Positions 1 to 10,219 of a stretch of DNA of 64,000 nt are shown here, piece by piece. The notes below the pieces were generated by a model. It did no database searches. It had not been told where the DNA came from and saw only the letters and a list, made by a program, of their open reading frames with translations. The position numbers and the translations under genes were made by a program. Every line of letters begins with the position of its first letter. Positions within the stretch are counted from its first letter, which is position 1. The DNA is from Thalassovita autumnalis (GTDB lineage Bacteria > Pseudomonadota > Alphaproteobacteria > Rhodobacterales > Rhodobacteraceae). Location: positions 33,801-97,800 of the forward strand of contig NZ_CYSB01000037.1 in NCBI RefSeq assembly GCF_001458255.1, given 5' to 3'.

Positions 1-1740
1 CGAGAGCGGTCCCGCACTCAACAAGCTCCGATCAAGAAAGCCATTCCAGACCTCACAGCTGGTTTCCGGAAGGAAAACACAGTTATGGCAGGCCGCGTGG
101 TTTCCGTTCGAACCACTCCGCGCCATCCCTTCATAACAAAGCGGGTCAGCGGAGCAAAGCTCATGGTCGGCCAGCGCTTGCAGTACCAATTGCTCCATGC
201 GGGCTGGTCGTGCCTGCCGTGAGAGGCCGCCCATCGTTCCGTCTGCATCCGGCGTCGAGGTATAGATCAGCAATCCGGCCATATCCGGCCCGACATAGAG
301 GCGCTCACGCAAAGCGCTCGAGGAATAGCCGCTGTCGAGAGACATGCGCGCAATGAGCGCATGCGCCAAAGTGTGGATCAGCATGTATCTCGCGTTGAGT
401 TGTGACGGCGCGCCATCCACCTGCTTTCCCTCGGCACGAGCCGTGTCCATGTGCGTCTGGATCAGCAAAGCAAGATGTTCGACAACTTCCGGCCGACTTT
501 CCCATGCCGAAACAGCTTCGAGGTCCAACGACAGGAAAACGCCTTCCCCATGCATGGCAACGGCTGGCAGCCATGACAAATCAGATCGAGACAGCGGCAC
601 CGCGTCCGGCTTGCCACCGACCTGCGCCCTCAGCCTCGTAAACCCGGTCAGGGCACGCACCTCCCGAAGACGTTCCACCGACGAAATCCAGGAGATCATC
701 CCTGAGAATGTGGCGGGCACAGGTTGCTGGCGGTTGAGCAGGATCATCTCGCTTTCGTCAGACGAAGAGGTATCCGTCAAGAGCATCCGGAACTCGTCCA
801 GTCGTAGATCACCTTCAATGCCGGAGTTGTCTTCCTTCATCTCCCTAAAGCGAAGGGCGATTTCCTCGGCACTCTCGGGGGCGTCCCAATTCGGCAGGAT
901 CTTCTTTTTGATGAAGTCGATCATCTTGTCTTCATCATCATCAAGGTAATCGAGCATGTCGACGAAGTCCGCGATCTTTTCCCTGAATGGCACCTTCCAG
1001 TCAGGAAGCGTAATCGCGCTTTGCTCAATCGAGAAGTAGACGTTGCTTGCGCCCCGTTGCGTGATCCGCGGGGCAGCCTCGCACCCGGTTTCGCGCCCGC
1101 CAAGCCATGGCCTGCCGCCTCCGCACTTGTGTTTTGGGATGCCATTGGGTGAAAATGCTTCGGCCATTGAGCGGTCAGCCCCGCAGGACTTGCACGTCAG
1201 GAGAAGTCCTCCAATGCCCGCGCCGACCGTCTTCAGTGCCAAGACGGGCCGAGAACACCCGGCTTCGTGCGTCAGCCATGAAGTCCAGGGAAAGTCGTTC
1301 AGGTGGCCATTTTCGCAAATCGTGACAAAACGCACAGGTACCACCGCCGGTTTTCCACGACATTTGCCGCAGTGCAGGCTGTCGCCGTTTCGCGAGGGCG
1401 CCCAGTGCCCGGAGCGGTTGATCACATGACACTCAGGACATGAGAGCCAATCGGGAAAGCGTTCGATAGGAAGCACGCGATCCTTCGTCTGACCATCCCT
1501 TTGATAGGTCCCGACCGGGGGCGCCCGGAAATGATCGACGCCCAAAAGCACTTCAAGTCTCGGTTCGCGGACGACATCCTGTTTATAGCCGCCTTTGGTA
1601 TAGGCCTCCCACGCTTCCAGCCCCTGCATGACACCGGAAAGCAACGCTCCGCTTCCCGGCAAACGGAAATCGACAATCGCACCAGGACCGAAGGTTGAGA
1701 TGATCTGGCTGCGACGGATGCTGCCGACATTCTTGCTCAT
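1..1740 (-). CDS. drmB: DrmB-like DUF1998 protein (3' end off the window)
   Basis: The reading frame is open from an ATG at 1740 to the left edge, so at least 580 residues are present and only a short C-terminus is missing. Near residues 101-126 there is a CPEC...CGKC zinc pair, then ICENGHLNDFPW, a signature of DUF1998/DrmB proteins, then further Cys pairs (CKSC, CGGG). At the C-terminal end the frame reads ACHNCVFLPETSCE, the second Cys cluster of the family. DrmB works with the DrmA helicase in DISARM phage defence; its exact biochemical role is not settled. The ATG overlaps the drmA stop codon as ATGA, so the two are co-translated. Family is clear; function in this variant system is inferred. 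Confidence 0.85.
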   Translation of the reverse strand, partial: MSKNVGSIRRSQIISTFGPGAIVDFRLPGSGALLSGVMQGLEAWEAYTKGGYKQDVVREPRLEVLLGVDHFRAPPVGTYQRDGQTKDRVLPIERFPDWLSCPECHVINRSGHWAPSRNGDSLHCGKCRGKPAVVPVRFVTICENGHLNDFPWTSWLTHEAGCSRPVLALKTVGAGIGGLLLTCKSCGADRSMAEAFSPNGIPKHKCGGGRPWLGGRETGCEAAPRITQRGASNVYFSIEQSAITLPDWKVPFREKIADFVDMLDYLDDDEDKMIDFIKKKILPNWDAPESAEEIALRFREMKEDNSGIEGDLRLDEFRMLLTDTSSSDESEMILLNRQQPVPATFSGMISWISSVERLREVRALTGFTRLRAQVGGKPDAVPLSRSDLSWLPAVAMHGEGVFLSLDLEAVSAWESRPEVVEHLALLIQTHMDTARAEGKQVDGAPSQLNARYMLIHTLAHALIARMSLDSGYSSSALRERLYVGPDMAGLLIYTSTPDADGTMGGLSRQARPARMEQLVLQALADHELCSADPLCYEGMARSGSNGNHAACHNCVFLPETSCEVWNGFLDRSLLSAGPLS

Positions 1741-4700
1741 TGGATTTCCTCAGCACCGGACGGCGCAATTTCCTTGATGACGAATTCTGTCGATGGCTCG
1801 ACAGCGCGCAGCGTTCCGGGGGTGGCTCGCGCATTACCTTTGGTGAAGCCGGACGCATTCGATGTCGCCTGTGCGTCAGCTGAAATCAGCAGACCGTTGT
1901 CTGACCAGTTGTCCCAGTACTTCGGCAGCGCTCCACGGCGCAACCAGAGCGTCAGGAATTTTTCAAGCTCCCGACGTGCGGCAGCTGCCTCACCCGGGTC
2001 TACGTTGGAAATTCGCTGACAAATAAGATCTATCAACGCTTTCAGGTCCGCCTCATGGTTCTCCGCCGCGGCCGGTGTGTCCAGCATGCCTGGCACCAGA
2101 TGCCGCGCCATAGCAACGAACGGGGCATGGAGCGCCTTGTCCCGTGCCCTCGGTGCGAAGGGCGTCACACCTGTCGCCTCGACATCCCGATAGAGGGCAC
2201 CATGCCACGTCGGGAAGGTCTCATAACGGCTTCGGTCGCGGGACTTGCTCGCATTGTAAAGCGTGACAACAAGACCGGGTACGCGACCACGGCCAACGCG
2301 GCTTGTTGCCTGAATGTATTCGGCAATAGTCTTTGGCTGGCCATTGACCAGCATCAGACCAAGACGCCCGACGTCGAGACCGACCGAGATCATGTTTGAT
2401 GCCAGCACGACGTCGGCCGACTCGCCGCTGTCTCGGGTTGCATCCAGTTCCAGCAGCTTGTCGCGGATCTCGTCCGACTTCACCCTGCTTGTTAGTTCAG
2501 TCGGCGGCTGCAGGTGACGCGGCTGTTCCTGCCGTCGCGCTGAAACCAGTTCGAGCCCATGCGTGACGTCGTCCTGCATGATGATCGAAGCGCTGCCGAG
2601 TTCGCGCAGCGAGTTGAAGTAGCCAACAAGCGTCCAGTAGTAATCTCCCTCCAAGCCGGAAAATGACGGATCGGCAGCGGCTTGGAGGAGCGACGATGCG
2701 ATCGCCTGATAGATATAGCTGCCAGTGCGACCAGCCGTGGTCACCCCCAGGTACAGTCGGCCAGGGCTATCCTTTTCGACACAGGCGAAGCCTGAGTTGG
2801 AATGATGCAATCCCGGAGGCGGAAATTGCATGACGGACCGATCAAACAGGTTCAGCACCTGATCCGACGCTCGCCTGATCGTAGCAGTGGAGCCAATCAC
2901 CTTCGGGCGCCTTCCTTCCCGGCTGCACATTGCGTCGATGGCGGTTTCGAAGAGGCCCGCCATGCTGCCCAATGGCCCAGAGATGAGATGAAGTTCATCC
3001 TGGATGATCAGATCGGGCGGAAACCGGCTGGCATCGCCAAGACCGAAAAGACGACCGGTTTCCTTCTTTGTGACGATCTGGACGAATTTGTCCGCAGTGC
3101 CCAGCAGTAATGTCGGAAGTTCGCGGTAAATATCCTCGTCAACTGTCCAGAAGGGAAAGTGGTCGCGCGCAAGCCCTGATTTGCATCCGGTGTCACGGCA
3201 GCATGCATGGATCCGGTCGCCACTGGACGCGATGTCCCATTCGAGATGCGAACCGCAGTCGGGGCAATGCTCGATCTGTGCAGGTGAGCCTGTCTTCTCC
3301 GTTTCGACGATCCTGTTCGGGGTGGTGTTCCTGCCGACCCAGAGACCGATGGAAATCGGCGCGCCTTGCACGAGGGAGGTAGGGATGTCGATGCCTGCGC
3401 AATCACAATCCCCCGTCCTCAAGAGATCGCAGGCAAGTATCATCGCTGCGGCCCGCTGGAACTGCTGCGCTGTCAGCAGACGCAGCGTGTAGCGCATCAG
3501 GACGGTCACACCTCCCGTGTCGGGTCCACCCTGCTGACGGCGCAGGAATATGGTATAAGCGGTCAGCAGGAGGTAGGCCTCGGTCTTGCCGCCGCCCGTG
3601 GGAAACCAGAGCAGATCCATCACACTACGATCAGTATGATCCCTGTCCCCCGCCGAAGCCATACACAGAAGCACGAAGGCCATCTGAAAAGGTCGCCAAA
3701 CGAGGGGGCCGATCTCGGGGTTCCGCTTCCGTTTCCATTCGTTCTGCTGCCAGAGTGCGCGGTTGGCGAGCCGGAACGCGAGGAGCTCAGGACCATCCTT
3801 CCGGAGCAATTCCACGCCCTCTCTCATCCTTGCCAAAGCTTTGCGACAGTCATTCAGATGACGCTGCGCAGTTTCCTGCAGCCCTGATGGCAGCGCATCA
3901 ACCTCTGCCTCTCGAGCAGAAATCCATTGATCGTAGCACGCGCAGAGGTCATCAAGCGCCGCGCAAATGTCGGCATGGGACGCGACAGACAGCCACTCGG
4001 ATCCCAGCGCCCCTTCAAGCTTTGTCGCGACGAGTTTCGCAAAAAATTCTGGGTCACCCAAAGGTCCCGGCGATCTGACCAGAGTTGACGGCAGCCACTC
4101 CGTTGCAAGGCGGACCGTTCCATCCGGCATTTGCTCGTTTCGGATGGAGCAAGTATGACCAGCGCCATAGTCAGGAGCGTCGCGGTAAAGCAGTGCGGCC
4201 GTGGCGCGGTCTTCATCCGGCATCCGCTGCACCGGATCTGGACGGGGCACGATGACGCCAAAATCCGGATCGGCCTCGACGCGGAAGCCGACCTGATACA
4301 GATTGCCGACATCGCGCAATCCGGGCTCGGGCTTCTCTGGAGAGACGTTCTTGTTCAAAAGAATGATCGTCACAAGGTAAAGGTCGCCGTGTTTGCGCGT
4401 ACGCAACCAGAGGGCCAGATCGGGAATCCCCGGCACATCGTATTCGCCATCGTGATCACTTGGCAGCTCGATGAAGCGGTGTGCCGTCAGCTGTTCGCGT
4501 GCCCAATCGAACCGCGGACGCCCGTCATCCGAGGTTGCACGGGGTAGGGCATCGTAGCGGGCCGCTGAGACATCCACATTGAGCAGGGCGTTTTCGCCAT
4601 CCTTCGAGCGAACGGCGAATGACAACCCTGCCGAACTTGGGCGGAAGGTATCCGGCGGCACCCGGGACGCAGCATCGTCCTCCTCATCGGATCCAAGAAC

Positions 4701-4883
4701 CGCTTCCTCCGTCTCGGCTACGCCCTGCGGGCTCTTCTGGGCGAACAGGATGCCTGTCATGTAGATTTCGGAGGGGCTGTCTTGCAGGATCTCATCATCC
4801 GCCAAGGGCCCCATCAGATCCTGCCTGAGGCGTTCGATCATCCGCTGGCGCGCTACATCCTCGGCGTTACTGGTCATCTTCAT
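1737..4883 (-). CDS. drmA: DrmA-like helicase of a DISARM-related system
   Basis: A 1048-residue superfamily 2 helicase. A Q-motif-like WRPFQ lies near residue 397, Walker A FPTGGGKT near 427-434, a CPDC/CC/C zinc cluster near 535-560, a DEAD-type box QDELH near 615, motif III STAT, and motif VI ATSRVGRG near 850, followed by a long C-terminal region typical of DrmA (TLYNASKSRDRSRYE). Length fits the family. In DISARM, DrmA pairs with DrmB and acts on incoming phage DNA. It starts 17 nt inside the upstream uvrD-like gene and overlaps drmB by 4 nt, so three genes form one operon. The DrmA assignment is firm; whether this locus restricts phage is inferred. Confidence 0.85.
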   Translation of the reverse strand: MKMTSNAEDVARQRMIERLRQDLMGPLADDEILQDSPSEIYMTGILFAQKSPQGVAETEEAVLGSDEEDDAASRVPPDTFRPSSAGLSFAVRSKDGENALLNVDVSAARYDALPRATSDDGRPRFDWAREQLTAHRFIELPSDHDGEYDVPGIPDLALWLRTRKHGDLYLVTIILLNKNVSPEKPEPGLRDVGNLYQVGFRVEADPDFGVIVPRPDPVQRMPDEDRATAALLYRDAPDYGAGHTCSIRNEQMPDGTVRLATEWLPSTLVRSPGPLGDPEFFAKLVATKLEGALGSEWLSVASHADICAALDDLCACYDQWISAREAEVDALPSGLQETAQRHLNDCRKALARMREGVELLRKDGPELLAFRLANRALWQQNEWKRKRNPEIGPLVWRPFQMAFVLLCMASAGDRDHTDRSVMDLLWFPTGGGKTEAYLLLTAYTIFLRRQQGGPDTGGVTVLMRYTLRLLTAQQFQRAAAMILACDLLRTGDCDCAGIDIPTSLVQGAPISIGLWVGRNTTPNRIVETEKTGSPAQIEHCPDCGSHLEWDIASSGDRIHACCRDTGCKSGLARDHFPFWTVDEDIYRELPTLLLGTADKFVQIVTKKETGRLFGLGDASRFPPDLIIQDELHLISGPLGSMAGLFETAIDAMCSREGRRPKVIGSTATIRRASDQVLNLFDRSVMQFPPPGLHHSNSGFACVEKDSPGRLYLGVTTAGRTGSYIYQAIASSLLQAAADPSFSGLEGDYYWTLVGYFNSLRELGSASIIMQDDVTHGLELVSARRQEQPRHLQPPTELTSRVKSDEIRDKLLELDATRDSGESADVVLASNMISVGLDVGRLGLMLVNGQPKTIAEYIQATSRVGRGRVPGLVVTLYNASKSRDRSRYETFPTWHGALYRDVEATGVTPFAPRARDKALHAPFVAMARHLVPGMLDTPAAAENHEADLKALIDLICQRISNVDPGEAAAARRELEKFLTLWLRRGALPKYWDNWSDNGLLISADAQATSNASGFTKGNARATPGTLRAVEPSTEFVIKEIAPSGAEEIQ

Positions 4884-7173
4884 TGTCCTCGTTCCCGGCG
4901 CCCCGCACGACGCCCTGAAGCACCGGCAGCAAGGTTACCGCTTGAGTTTTACCATCGGTCCGACGGTCAACCACAGTCGTGGCTCCGACCACGCGCAAGG
5001 TTCCGGAAGCGAAACCGCCCCGGGTGGCCTCGATGTAATCGAGATCACCGGTCAACGGGCTTTCAACTTCCGCCAAGAGGTCTCCACTGTCTGTGACGAG
5101 ATGCCAAGGCGCTCCATCACCAGATCCAATCCGTCGGAATGAGCAATTCGGTTGAGTGTACGCGGCCTCCCAGATCGACAATGCAGGAGTGACCCCAGCG
5201 AGCGGACGCAATCCTTCCGACCCTGACAAAAGAAGGCCCCCGCCGTTTCCACGCAACCATCTGCTGCCATTCTTGCCAAGCCGAACCACTCCCGGCTGCG
5301 CCCTACCCAGATAAAGGTGTGTCGATGCCCGTGTCGCCCCAACGAACAGAACTCGGGCTTCCTCCCGCCAGTCAACATCATCGCCGGACGGAACCGGAGG
5401 CAGCATGAGAAGCACGTTCGATGCTTCCCGCCCCTTCGCACCGTGTATGGAACCCAATATTGGACCTGCAGTGCCGACATGATCTCGTACCTGTCCCACA
5501 GGCTCTCTTTCCACAACTTCGGCGATGTCCTGAGGACGGGGCGTCGGTCCATTCCCGAGGGACTGAAGGTCAGAAAGCACGTGCTCTGCGATAAGTCCAA
5601 AAGGCGCGGGATTGAGGTCTGCAAGTCGCCTTCGTATATGCTCAAGCCGGATTGCGCCCGCCGGAGCAACGCCGGCGCAAATGGCTCCGACCGTTGGATT
5701 ACAAACCGTGGTTTGCCCCGACAATTTCAGACGATGCACACGGGCTGCCCGCGTTAGCCGAACCGACGCGGCCTCGGTTGCCGCGCGGCCCCGGAAGAGG
5801 ACCAGGCTATCGTCCCGCCACGGAAAAACCTGCCCGGTCAGGCTAACGCTCGGGTCGGTTGCCACATCCTCGAGCATTTCCCGGATTTCGAGGTAGGTCG
5901 AACGGGGATCGCCGTCTGCCTCGAGTAGCGTCCGCGCACGTGAAAAAAACTTCCGCAAGCTGTCTGATTTTGTCCGATGGTTCGCCGCCAAGGAATGGTC
6001 TTCCCAACCATGGGTGCCTCTGAGCTCGGCATGGAGGGACCCACCGCCCCCTTTGTCACCGGCCCAAGATCCGTAGATCGCCTGCGCTCCGTCACCCAGT
6101 ATCGTTACGCCAATACTCGCTGGCAGCGCATCGATCAACGCGCGACAAAACATGCGCCGCTCTCCAACGATGTCCTGTGCTTCGTCGATCACCAGATGGG
6201 AAATGCCTCTCACCAAATCCAGCATCGCCTGGTCTCCGTCCGAAATCGCTTTTCGAGCAACACGGATGATCCGCTCATGTCCTCCGAATGGCGCATCCCC
6301 AAGAGAGGTCACCAAGTTCCACGCAAGCGAGTCGATGGTCCCGCAAATGACTCCGCCGGAGTAAGTATGTTCAGCCAAGGCATGCGAGATACGACGCCCC
6401 ACCTCTTCAGCGGCAACCCTGGTAAACGTGATGAGTCGAATACCTGCAGGTGGAAGACCTTGCTTCACGAGATGGATAACGCGTTCGGTTGCGCTGTGGG
6501 TCTTGCCACTGCCTGGCCCGGCGGTAACGATTTGCCTAGCACCTGCCGAACGCTCGATGACTGCCGTTTGCGATGGATCGGCAGCGTTTCCCTCAGCCCG
6601 GGGCAAAGGGAAATATTCCCGCAGCCAAGCAGATGTATCCGTGGGGATAGGCTGGTCAGGCACGACGCCTGCAAGACACAGCACCCGCGTTACTCCTTCG
6701 CAGGATGTCGCTTCCCCCGTCCAGACTCCTGCGTCCAGAATTTGCCAGAGCCCGGCAATATCAGCATTTGAAAGCGCGCCAACCCAGTCGAGAAAACTGA
6801 CAACATCCGGAGGGACCACATCCGTTGTCCGCAACAGGCCATGGGGTACACCGTGAGAAGGGTCGCCCCCAAGCACGATGCACCGATCCCCTTGGTACAG
6901 AACTGTCTCCAAGCGCCGCTTGACCAAAACCTTGTCACCGTAGGACTTGGCGGAACCGAGATCGCCGCAAGCAATCAGAGCTGAGACGACAACCCATGCC
7001 TGCTGTTTTGCTGCTTCCTCAGATAATCCGTCGGCTAAGGCAGCCCTGCTCAGACCTTCGATTGCCCGAGATGCCGGAACGGCACCCAGATCATGGACGT
7101 CATTGCGCAATTGCGCGGCGAGCTTTTGAGCCGGGACGATGGTGTCCAACGTGTCGACATCAGTGTTTTGCAT
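4867..7173 (-). CDS. UvrD/Rep-type superfamily 1 helicase
   Basis: Motifs of an SF1A helicase are present in order: Walker A AGPGSGKT about 220 residues in, Walker B VIDEAQD, the Q-containing GDGAQAIYG motif, and C-terminal HGAKGREASNV with VGATRA. The first ~200 residues are not recognisable and could contact partners. The frame extends to a TTG at 7236, but the first ATG (7173) leaves a normal 106-nt divergent promoter region, so I prefer it. UvrD-like helicases are not part of canonical DISARM (drmD, drmMI, drmA, drmB, drmC or drmE). First gene of the leftward operon with drmA and drmB; its stop lies inside the drmA start region. Function as a defence component is inferred from the operon. 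Confidence 0.8.
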   Translation of the reverse strand: MQNTDVDTLDTIVPAQKLAAQLRNDVHDLGAVPASRAIEGLSRAALADGLSEEAAKQQAWVVVSALIACGDLGSAKSYGDKVLVKRRLETVLYQGDRCIVLGGDPSHGVPHGLLRTTDVVPPDVVSFLDWVGALSNADIAGLWQILDAGVWTGEATSCEGVTRVLCLAGVVPDQPIPTDTSAWLREYFPLPRAEGNAADPSQTAVIERSAGARQIVTAGPGSGKTHSATERVIHLVKQGLPPAGIRLITFTRVAAEEVGRRISHALAEHTYSGGVICGTIDSLAWNLVTSLGDAPFGGHERIIRVARKAISDGDQAMLDLVRGISHLVIDEAQDIVGERRMFCRALIDALPASIGVTILGDGAQAIYGSWAGDKGGGGSLHAELRGTHGWEDHSLAANHRTKSDSLRKFFSRARTLLEADGDPRSTYLEIREMLEDVATDPSVSLTGQVFPWRDDSLVLFRGRAATEAASVRLTRAARVHRLKLSGQTTVCNPTVGAICAGVAPAGAIRLEHIRRRLADLNPAPFGLIAEHVLSDLQSLGNGPTPRPQDIAEVVEREPVGQVRDHVGTAGPILGSIHGAKGREASNVLLMLPPVPSGDDVDWREEARVLFVGATRASTHLYLGRAQPGVVRLGKNGSRWLRGNGGGLLLSGSEGLRPLAGVTPALSIWEAAYTQPNCSFRRIGSGDGAPWHLVTDSGDLLAEVESPLTGDLDYIEATRGGFASGTLRVVGATTVVDRRTDGKTQAVTLLPVLQGVVRGAGNEDNEDDQ

Positions 7174-7279
7174 TGCGCGTTGCACTCGACCCAAAGTAAT
7201 GACGTACGTATTGAAATTTACTACAAACCGCTTCAAGCATTTGAAACCATTATTGGCAAGCGTGTGACGAATAGAAGAG
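7174..7279. promoter_or_regulatory. divergent promoter region of the helicase island
   Basis: This 106-nt AT-richer spacer separates the two divergent operons and must hold both promoters. It contains the 8-bp palindrome ACGTACGT at 7202-7209. I could not assign -35 and -10 elements with confidence. The palindrome is a possible operator but may be chance. Confidence 0.35.
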
Positions 7280-10219
7280 ATGAATGATTTGTTTGCCAGT
7301 GAAAATCTGCTGGCGCAGATTTTTTCAGACCTATCCCGGCAACGGGATGGTAGAACGATCTACCTGATCGAACACGGGCTCACTCGCGACGAAATCGAGC
7401 AATTGCTTTACCTTGTCAGCAACCGGGCTCAGCTGCACCAGTTCACCAAGCGAGCGTGGCAGGACTTTCCATTGTCGCTTTCTGTAATCGTGACCGAGGT
7501 CGGATACGAATATAGGGGGACCGGGACGGACTTCTGGCCATTGGTTGAGTCAGCAATCAAGATCGACATCCCAATTCCGCAACGAAGCGGAATCTCCGAA
7601 CTGTTCCGCGATTGCTCGAGACGGCTCGGAAGTGCGCGACCTCTGGATGATGCGTGGTCCTCGGCCTTCCCGCATCTTGCATGGCCTGTGCGCAACGCAA
7701 TGGTCCCTCGCGAGGTTCATGGTCCCCTTGCGCGGCTCGTCAGGGAGTTCCTCAGCCAGACGCGCGGCCTTAGCGTAACCCGCGCCACACTGCCGGGCCT
7801 GCGAGAACTTGCCCGCGGCTTCGGTTCACGACGGCTGGAGTCATGGCTCCAAGATGACGACCTTGCGCTGGCGGTCATCAGCCATCTCGTCTCCGGTCGG
7901 ACAGGCGATCTGGGTATGGCAGCCGGCTTCCTGCAGCGGCTCACCAAAGACTTGCGTTCCGAAAGCGAGGTCAGGCGGCTTGAACGCGTCATCCGGGCGA
8001 GGCGCCTTTCACAGCATCAGGGATTGGGGAGTCTTCCCAAGGCGACTTACGAACTTCTGCTCGATGATGCCGAAGCCCGAGGCTTGTCCGTAAGAGGACC
8101 GAGCCTCACCCCTGCCGAACTCGAAGCTGTCAGGTCAGAAGTAGATGTCCCTCTTTCGGCATTGACGGTCACCGTCGGCGCGCGCTCCACAACGCTTGAG
8201 CGTTTCCTTTGTGGAGATGTGGTCTTCATCGGACGTCCAATCGGAGTAGCCCCTCGCCCGCAAATCAGCGGAATCGAGGTGCCGGCTTGGCTTGAAGCCG
8301 TCGTTGATCCCGCGCCGGGACTGCTCTTCCGAGACGAGGGCGACGACGGCTATCAAACGCAGCTCAGACCCACTGACCGGGTGACGCCGGGCGTCTCTTT
8401 TTACGAGCTGGTTCTTGAAGGACTGGCCCTCGATGAATGGGGGGACGGACTCTACCACTTCATCAGCGGAACTCCGGAGGGCGATGCGGTGCTGGCCCGG
8501 CAAGGGATCCACGTCGAAGCTGAACCATTCTTCGACTTTCTCGGCGGCCTGACCTTGCGCCACGATGGTTCCACCGTAAGCCAAGCGTCGGGACGGCCAG
8601 TCCAGGCGCGCCCGCGGACAGCGGTCACAATCCTTGCTGAACGCCTCGACCAGTCAGAAAGCATCGAGTTCCGGCTTGCCGATGCCCTATGGCACGGGTT
8701 GCCGATGACCGAGGGGATCTGGACACTGTCGCCGCTCGACACGTCGAACGTTGCGCCGATCGACTTGGTTTTTCGCGAAATCGAACCACCAGCCCCCGTA
8801 AGCCTGTCCCTTCAACCTGATGGGATCGGCCTCGCGGAAGTCGCACGAGGTGCCGGGGCGCTGCATCTATCGACCCCGATTGCCCTGCATGATGTGGACA
8901 TTGACATCACGTTGAGTTCCAGTGACGGCCAGTCCAGTGTAGTGCGTATCTGCGCGCCGAGCACGCCCCTCAGAATCGCTTTCGACGGCCCCGAGTTTGC
9001 TGATTTCCGGGCCACAGCCCGTCTTTGGAGCGGGGGCGGAATGCACGCTCGTCTAAAGGCTCGCGCGAAAGGCCTGGACACCAACGCTTGGGCACTGGCA
9101 GCTCCAGAGCCAGAGTGGAAATATGATCGCCGAAGCGGAAAATGGACTGCGGAAGGGCGAGAGACGTTCGAGTCACTCGTCTGCGACCCAGTGACGTCCT
9201 GTACAGTTTTTCACCCGTGCACCAAGACGCCAGCGGCTCCGTCTTCGGGATATGGTCTTCTCCGTCCAGCCGAGGGAACTGACGGCGCCTTGCGCAGTGG
9301 CGTTCTGGTGGAACCCGAAGCCGGCACGCTGCTCAGCAGCATCCCCAAGGCCGTCGCGGATCCAATTGCGCGCATCGCGACCACCCAAGGAGATTCGCGT
9401 GGCCTTGCCGAAGGGATCGAAGCGTACATCAGCTGGAGCCTTGCCTCAGCTGGAACCGTAGTTGGTGAAGGTCTTCGATCCAGCGCCCGCCGAAAACTCG
9501 AGGATCAGCTCGTCGCCGCGCTCTGCGGTGGTCTATGGATGAAGACGGAAAAGTCCTGTCGCGGACTTGGGACGGGCTTTCACCGGCGGCTGGTCGCCGA
9601 AGCCATGAAGGCAGACCTCGTCTGCGGCACCACAGCGTTTTCCCCACTGGATGACGATCAGGAGCACGAACTCGCCGTCTATCTTGAAGACTGCTTTCGC
9701 CAAGTATTGCCCGCGCCGGATCTGATCGTCATTCCTGACGGAGAGATGTGGCCGGAATTGGACGATGCGGTCCTCGATGCTTGGGAGAGGCTTTCGGAGA
9801 ACGCCAAGTCCAAAGGCGCAGCTGAACTCGAATTCGACGCTGGCAACGCTGATGGCAGCTGGCAGAAACTCGTGGCGCGTGCCCGTGAAGCGGCCCGCCT
9901 TCCGGAATTGTCTGCACTGGTGCTGCCCTCACAGCGCGCGCAAAGCCTCGAACGGGTGCCGTACGAATCCAGCCATAGCGACGATCTGATCGCAGCCCTG
10001 GTGTCCAGCCATGTGGATATTCAGTCCCGAAGCGGACGCTGGATCGCGCCCGCCGACCTGCGAGCCTTGTTGAACCTTTTCCTGGCACCAGAACGTGTCA
10101 TGGAGGACCCGGAATGGCGGGGCAGACTGCTGCGCTTCGGCGCGGACCGCTTCACCGCGCGTGCCGTTCGCTACGCCGCCTTGCGCTATCGTGCGACAAT
10201 GAATGTTGACCTTTCATGA
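7280..10219 (+). CDS. large protein of unknown function in the defence island
   Basis: A 979-residue protein that I do not recognise. No Walker motif, nuclease signature, zinc cluster, signal peptide or membrane segment is evident. Roughly the first 300 residues look helical and charged (many Arg/Leu/Glu stretches), the middle (about 300-620) looks rich in beta strands and Pro/Gly, and the last 250 residues return to helical character. The ATG follows AGAAGAG. Its stop codon overlaps the start of the SNF2 gene as ATGA, so the two proteins are very likely made together and act together. It might be a scaffold or a specificity subunit; that is only a guess. Confidence 0.8.
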   Translation: MNDLFASENLLAQIFSDLSRQRDGRTIYLIEHGLTRDEIEQLLYLVSNRAQLHQFTKRAWQDFPLSLSVIVTEVGYEYRGTGTDFWPLVESAIKIDIPIPQRSGISELFRDCSRRLGSARPLDDAWSSAFPHLAWPVRNAMVPREVHGPLARLVREFLSQTRGLSVTRATLPGLRELARGFGSRRLESWLQDDDLALAVISHLVSGRTGDLGMAAGFLQRLTKDLRSESEVRRLERVIRARRLSQHQGLGSLPKATYELLLDDAEARGLSVRGPSLTPAELEAVRSEVDVPLSALTVTVGARSTTLERFLCGDVVFIGRPIGVAPRPQISGIEVPAWLEAVVDPAPGLLFRDEGDDGYQTQLRPTDRVTPGVSFYELVLEGLALDEWGDGLYHFISGTPEGDAVLARQGIHVEAEPFFDFLGGLTLRHDGSTVSQASGRPVQARPRTAVTILAERLDQSESIEFRLADALWHGLPMTEGIWTLSPLDTSNVAPIDLVFREIEPPAPVSLSLQPDGIGLAEVARGAGALHLSTPIALHDVDIDITLSSSDGQSSVVRICAPSTPLRIAFDGPEFADFRATARLWSGGGMHARLKARAKGLDTNAWALAAPEPEWKYDRRSGKWTAEGRETFESLVCDPVTSCTVFHPCTKTPAAPSSGYGLLRPAEGTDGALRSGVLVEPEAGTLLSSIPKAVADPIARIATTQGDSRGLAEGIEAYISWSLASAGTVVGEGLRSSARRKLEDQLVAALCGGLWMKTEKSCRGLGTGFHRRLVAEAMKADLVCGTTAFSPLDDDQEHELAVYLEDCFRQVLPAPDLIVIPDGEMWPELDDAVLDAWERLSENAKSKGAAELEFDAGNADGSWQKLVARAREAARLPELSALVLPSQRAQSLERVPYESSHSDDLIAALVSSHVDIQSRSGRWIAPADLRALLNLFLAPERVMEDPEWRGRLLRFGADRFTARAVRYAALRYRATMNVDLS

